DNA of 5,836 nucleotides from DAIOHQ01 sp036744635 (GTDB lineage: Bacteria; Planctomycetota; Phycisphaerae; Tepidisphaerales; Tepidisphaeraceae), in NCBI GenBank assembly GCA_036744635.1, contig DAIOHQ010000280.1, forward strand, positions 1 through 5,836. The letters are read 5' to 3'. A model generated the notes under the pieces. That model searched no databases. It was not told the DNA's origin and worked only from the letters and a program-made list of their open reading frames with translations. Shown here piece after piece: positions 3,748-5,836 of the stretch. Both the position numbers and the translations under genes were made by a program. Position 1 is the stretch's first letter. The number at the start of each line of letters is the position of its first letter.

Positions 3748-5835
3748 ATGCTCGCGCCTCACACGAAGTCGAATCGTTCCGCCAGCGTCCACACCGCCCG
3801 CCCGCTGTGCGTCGCCCTGCTTGCCGCCGCCCTGGCAATCTTCGCGACCTTTCGCGCCCTCGCCCAAACCACCGCCCCCAACCCCCACCATCCCCAGGAA
3901 ATCTCCGCGCACCAACCAACCACCGCTCCCGCCACCAATCCCTCCACCCGGCCCATCCGCGCGCCCGGGCCGCTCGCCCTCAAGCTCACCTTCGCCGGCG
4001 ACCAGGCCCCCTGCGTCCTGCACGTGCAGGCCCTCGACATCCCACTCGGCGCCGGCACGCCCCTCACCGCCCGTTACCAGTGGGATTTCCACGACAAAGC
4101 CGGCCGATTCTCCCAGCTCGACGGCTGGAACGTCGCCCACCTCTACGACGCCCCCGGCCACTATGAACTCACTCTCACCATCACCAATGAAGCCGGCCTC
4201 AGCTCCACCGTCACCGTCCCGATCAACATCTTCGAAGACGCCCGCCGCGCCATCTACGTCTCGGCCGACGGCGATGATGCCCGCACCGGCGCCACTCCCG
4301 AGCAATCCATCCGCTCCATCGACCGCGCCGCCCGGCTCCTCGGCAACGACAGCAAGATCCTCTTCCATCGCGGCGACACCTTCGGCATCAACCGCGATGT
4401 TCCCCTCCCCTTCCGCAACGTCCTCGTCGGCGCCTATGGCGAAGGCAATCGCCCGATCATCAAAGGCATGAAAAGCCAGATCAACATGTTCGCCTGCAGC
4501 AAGCAGTCAAAAAACATCCTCATCCAGGACCTCTGCTTCGACTCCATCTTCACCGCGGATGCCGAGCAAAATGCCCCCTGGGCGCTGGCGGCCGAAGGCG
4601 AAAACATCGCCCTGCGCAACTGCGAAATCCGCAACATCGGCTACGCCATCACCGCCCAGGCCCAGCCGCACGGCCTGCTCGCCCTCGACAACGTCGCCCC
4701 CCTGCGCACCGGCATCCGCGGCTATTTCTGCTGGTGCCGCGGCACCGACGAAGTCTTCCTTGGCAACTACGTCGCCAACTCCACCCGCGAGCACATCATC
4801 CGCATGACCGTTTTCGAGCGCGTGCTGGTGGCCTACAACAATTTCACCAACCTGGACCGCCAGGCCGAAGGCGACAAGAGCGACTATTCCAAAGGGTGCG
4901 TCGTCATCCACAACGGCACTTTCGCCTATGTCTCCCACAACCTCATCGCCGATGGCCCGATCGGCTCCGGCCCGCTCGGCGGACGGGATGGCATGAAAGG
5001 CGACTATCTCACCCAGCGCAGCAAGTGGGTGGTCATCGAAAACAACGTCGTCACCGATGCACCCATCATTCTCAACCACGGCTCGGAAGAGGTGATGGTG
5101 CGGAACAACGTGGTGAAGCGGAATAACAACTTCGGCTTTGAGATGCAGGGCTACGACGCCGACTACAACCGCGCCATCGTGGATGCCGCCTTCGTCAACA
5201 ACACCGTCATCGACAACGGGACATTCGGCGGATTCCTCCGCGCCGGCGCCAGGAATAAGAATCTGCTGCTGGCCAACAACCTGCTCATCGCCCCCAAGCT
5301 CCAGATCGCCAAATACAGCGCCGCCATCGTCTCCGTCTTCGACCTCGACCTCTCCGCCTTCACCCAGATCCGCGACAACGTCTGGCCAATCCCCCAACCC
5401 TCCGCCAACGGCGGCTACTTCTACATCAAGAGCCCCACCCCCGGCGGCGGCGCAGGCTACCGCAGCAAGGAATTCTGGCAGCAGTTCCCCCAGGTCAAAA
5501 ACGACATCTACGACAACGTCACCCTCGACGAAAGATTCCGCCCCGCGGGCAACTCCCCCGCCGCCACCCACGGCCAACCCACCCCCGGCCTCTTCACCGA
5601 CCTCTATGACACCCCCAGAAATGGCGCCACCACCGCCTCCGGCGCCGCCGAAGTCGGAGGCTGGCCCGAGAGCGTCCCGGTCCGCGGGGGGCACTCCCGG
5701 GGCGAACGCGGGGGCGAACGCGGGGGCGAAAGCGGGATCGACGGCTTCGCTCACGACATGCACGCGCTCGGCAGGGACCCCGAGCCGCTCGATCACGTCG
5801 CGGCGGGTGGATTCGGACACGGCGATGATCGCGTC
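3748..5835 (+). CDS. Secreted PKD and right-handed beta-helix protein, 3' end anomalous
   Basis: The start at 3748 has GGAG six bases upstream (3738-3741). Residues 1-39 form a signal peptide: basic start, hydrophobic core PLCVALLAAALAIFATF and a predicted signal peptidase I cut after ALA (37-39). A Pro/Thr-rich linker (40-71) leads to a PKD-like domain (about 75-168) with WDFHD at 112-116 and HLYDAPGHYELTLTITN (131-147). Residues 169-212 (IYVSADGDD...ILFHRGDTF) are the usual entry to a right-handed parallel beta helix. The helix then runs to about 545 with an Asn ladder at 291, 340, 365, 398, 433, 454, 485 and 511 in V-x-N-N-x-V-like turns. Proteins of this build are mostly extracellular polysaccharide lyases, epimerases or surface proteins; I can assign no catalytic residues. 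The stretch 607-640 (THGQPTPGLFTDLYDTPRNG...GAAEVGGW) looks like a normal C-terminus ending near base 5664. The frame stays open to the window edge, but after 5664 it is antisense to a glycosyltransferase, so the true stop is missing. Confidence 0.88.
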   Translation, partial: MLAPHTKSNRSASVHTARPLCVALLAAALAIFATFRALAQTTAPNPHHPQEISAHQPTTAPATNPSTRPIRAPGPLALKLTFAGDQAPCVLHVQALDIPLGAGTPLTARYQWDFHDKAGRFSQLDGWNVAHLYDAPGHYELTLTITNEAGLSSTVTVPINIFEDARRAIYVSADGDDARTGATPEQSIRSIDRAARLLGNDSKILFHRGDTFGINRDVPLPFRNVLVGAYGEGNRPIIKGMKSQINMFACSKQSKNILIQDLCFDSIFTADAEQNAPWALAAEGENIALRNCEIRNIGYAITAQAQPHGLLALDNVAPLRTGIRGYFCWCRGTDEVFLGNYVANSTREHIIRMTVFERVLVAYNNFTNLDRQAEGDKSDYSKGCVVIHNGTFAYVSHNLIADGPIGSGPLGGRDGMKGDYLTQRSKWVVIENNVVTDAPIILNHGSEEVMVRNNVVKRNNNFGFEMQGYDADYNRAIVDAAFVNNTVIDNGTFGGFLRAGARNKNLLLANNLLIAPKLQIAKYSAAIVSVFDLDLSAFTQIRDNVWPIPQPSANGGYFYIKSPTPGGGAGYRSKEFWQQFPQVKNDIYDNVTLDERFRPAGNSPAATHGQPTPGLFTDLYDTPRNGATTASGAAEVGGWPESVPVRGGHSRGERGGERGGESGIDGFAHDMHALGRDPEPLDHVAAGGFGHGDDRV
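5656..5670. other. Tail-to-tail junction of two truncated genes
   Basis: Plus-strand protein sequence typical of a beta-helix C-terminus ends at about 5664. Minus-strand sequence typical of a glycosyltransferase starts to fail at about 5668 (after PPADRDAL). Neither frame has a stop codon near this point and no intergenic bases can be recognised. I see no insertion sequence end, direct repeat or obvious microhomology at the join. Confidence 0.6.
5668..5835 (-). pseudogene. GT4-type glycosyltransferase, internal fragment
   Basis: Reading leftwards from the window edge, the minus strand encodes DAIIAVSESTRRDVIERLG, then VPAERVHVVSEAVDPAF. This is the last helix and strand of the N-terminal Rossmann fold and the interdomain linker of GT4 (glycosyl transferases group 1) enzymes, which move sugars from activated donors onto glycans or lipids. 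The N-terminal part lies beyond the window. The reading continues through a tripled AFAP motif to PPADRDAL (base 5668). At that point the family would normally continue into the C-terminal donor-binding domain with its E-x7-E motif. Instead the frame runs on without a stop to 4507 as Gly/Ala/Val-rich sequence that is merely the antisense of the beta-helix gene. The gene therefore appears to have lost its C-terminal domain and cannot encode an active enzyme as it stands. The assembly could be wrong instead. Confidence 0.62.
5698..5733 (-). repeat. Three 12-base tandem repeats encoding AFAP
   Basis: On the plus strand the units are CGGGGCGAACGC (5698-5709), GGGGGCGAACGC (5710-5721) and GGGGGCGAAAGC (5722-5733), differing by one base each. 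In the glycosyltransferase frame they encode AFAP three times, directly after the conserved VDP of the linker. The unit length is a multiple of three, so copy-number change would preserve the frame. Confidence 0.85.
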
Positions 5836-5836
5836 G

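Noticed and set aside
3459..3749. Minus-strand 96-codon frame in the divergent intergenic region
   Set aside because: Its sequence is made largely from the two 28-base elements and is Arg/Gly-rich; there is no ribosome site or recognisable domain.
3615..4471. Plus-strand Pro/Arg/Ser-rich frames overlapping the start of the beta-helix gene
   Set aside because: They are low-complexity shadows in the other two frames. The frame starting at 3748 has a signal peptide, PKD motifs and a ribosome site.
4507..5668. The long minus-strand frame continuing the glycosyltransferase fragment
   Set aside because: Below about 5668 the translation is Gly/Ala/Val/Asp-rich without any GT4 motif and is antisense to well-supported beta-helix coding sequence.

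Overview
The window looks like part of a high-GC bacterial chromosome, most likely from the Planctomycetota (possibly a Phycisphaerae-like lineage). Three things suggest this: a secreted PKD plus right-handed beta-helix protein, very C-rich third codon positions, and short intergenic palindromes such as GTAGCACGGGTTTCC..., which I recall as common in planctomycete and verrucomicrobial genomes. The assignment rests on style and memory, not on a marker gene.

Layout. Bases 1-622 form a lower-GC stretch (40-50% GC in the lines I counted, against about 63% in a line of the beta-helix gene) with one small lipoprotein gene of unknown function (113-622, +). A 184-base gap follows, carrying a GTAG-footed hairpin and a perfect extended -10 promoter. 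This promoter drives a short antitoxin-like gene (807-998, +) and probably a small two-helix membrane protein (1012-1278, +). The stop codon of the membrane protein is supplied by a dispersed palindrome (1275-1300). That palindrome also separates it from a convergent, complete ABC-F ATPase gene (1325-3247, -), the best-supported gene here.

Bases 3248-3747 are a 500-base divergent intergenic region packed with palindromic repeats: a second copy of the GTAG palindrome, a GTGG-footed relative, two 28-base copies of another GC-rich element, and a run of A-tracts between those two copies. From 3748 to the right end (+) runs a secreted protein with a signal peptide, a PKD-like domain and a long Asn-ladder beta helix, probably a cell-surface or polysaccharide-related protein.

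The right end is anomalous. Convincing beta-helix protein sequence stops near 5664. From 5836 down to about 5668 the opposite strand encodes the middle of a GT4-type glycosyltransferase, which breaks off before its C-terminal domain. Neither gene has a stop codon near the join, so two gene ends appear to be fused tail to tail, either by a real rearrangement or by a chimeric assembly.

I see no CRISPR array, tRNA, rRNA, transposase or multi-gene defence system. The two most interesting signals are the REP-like palindromes with a shared 5' GTAG/GTGG foot and the tail-to-tail junction.
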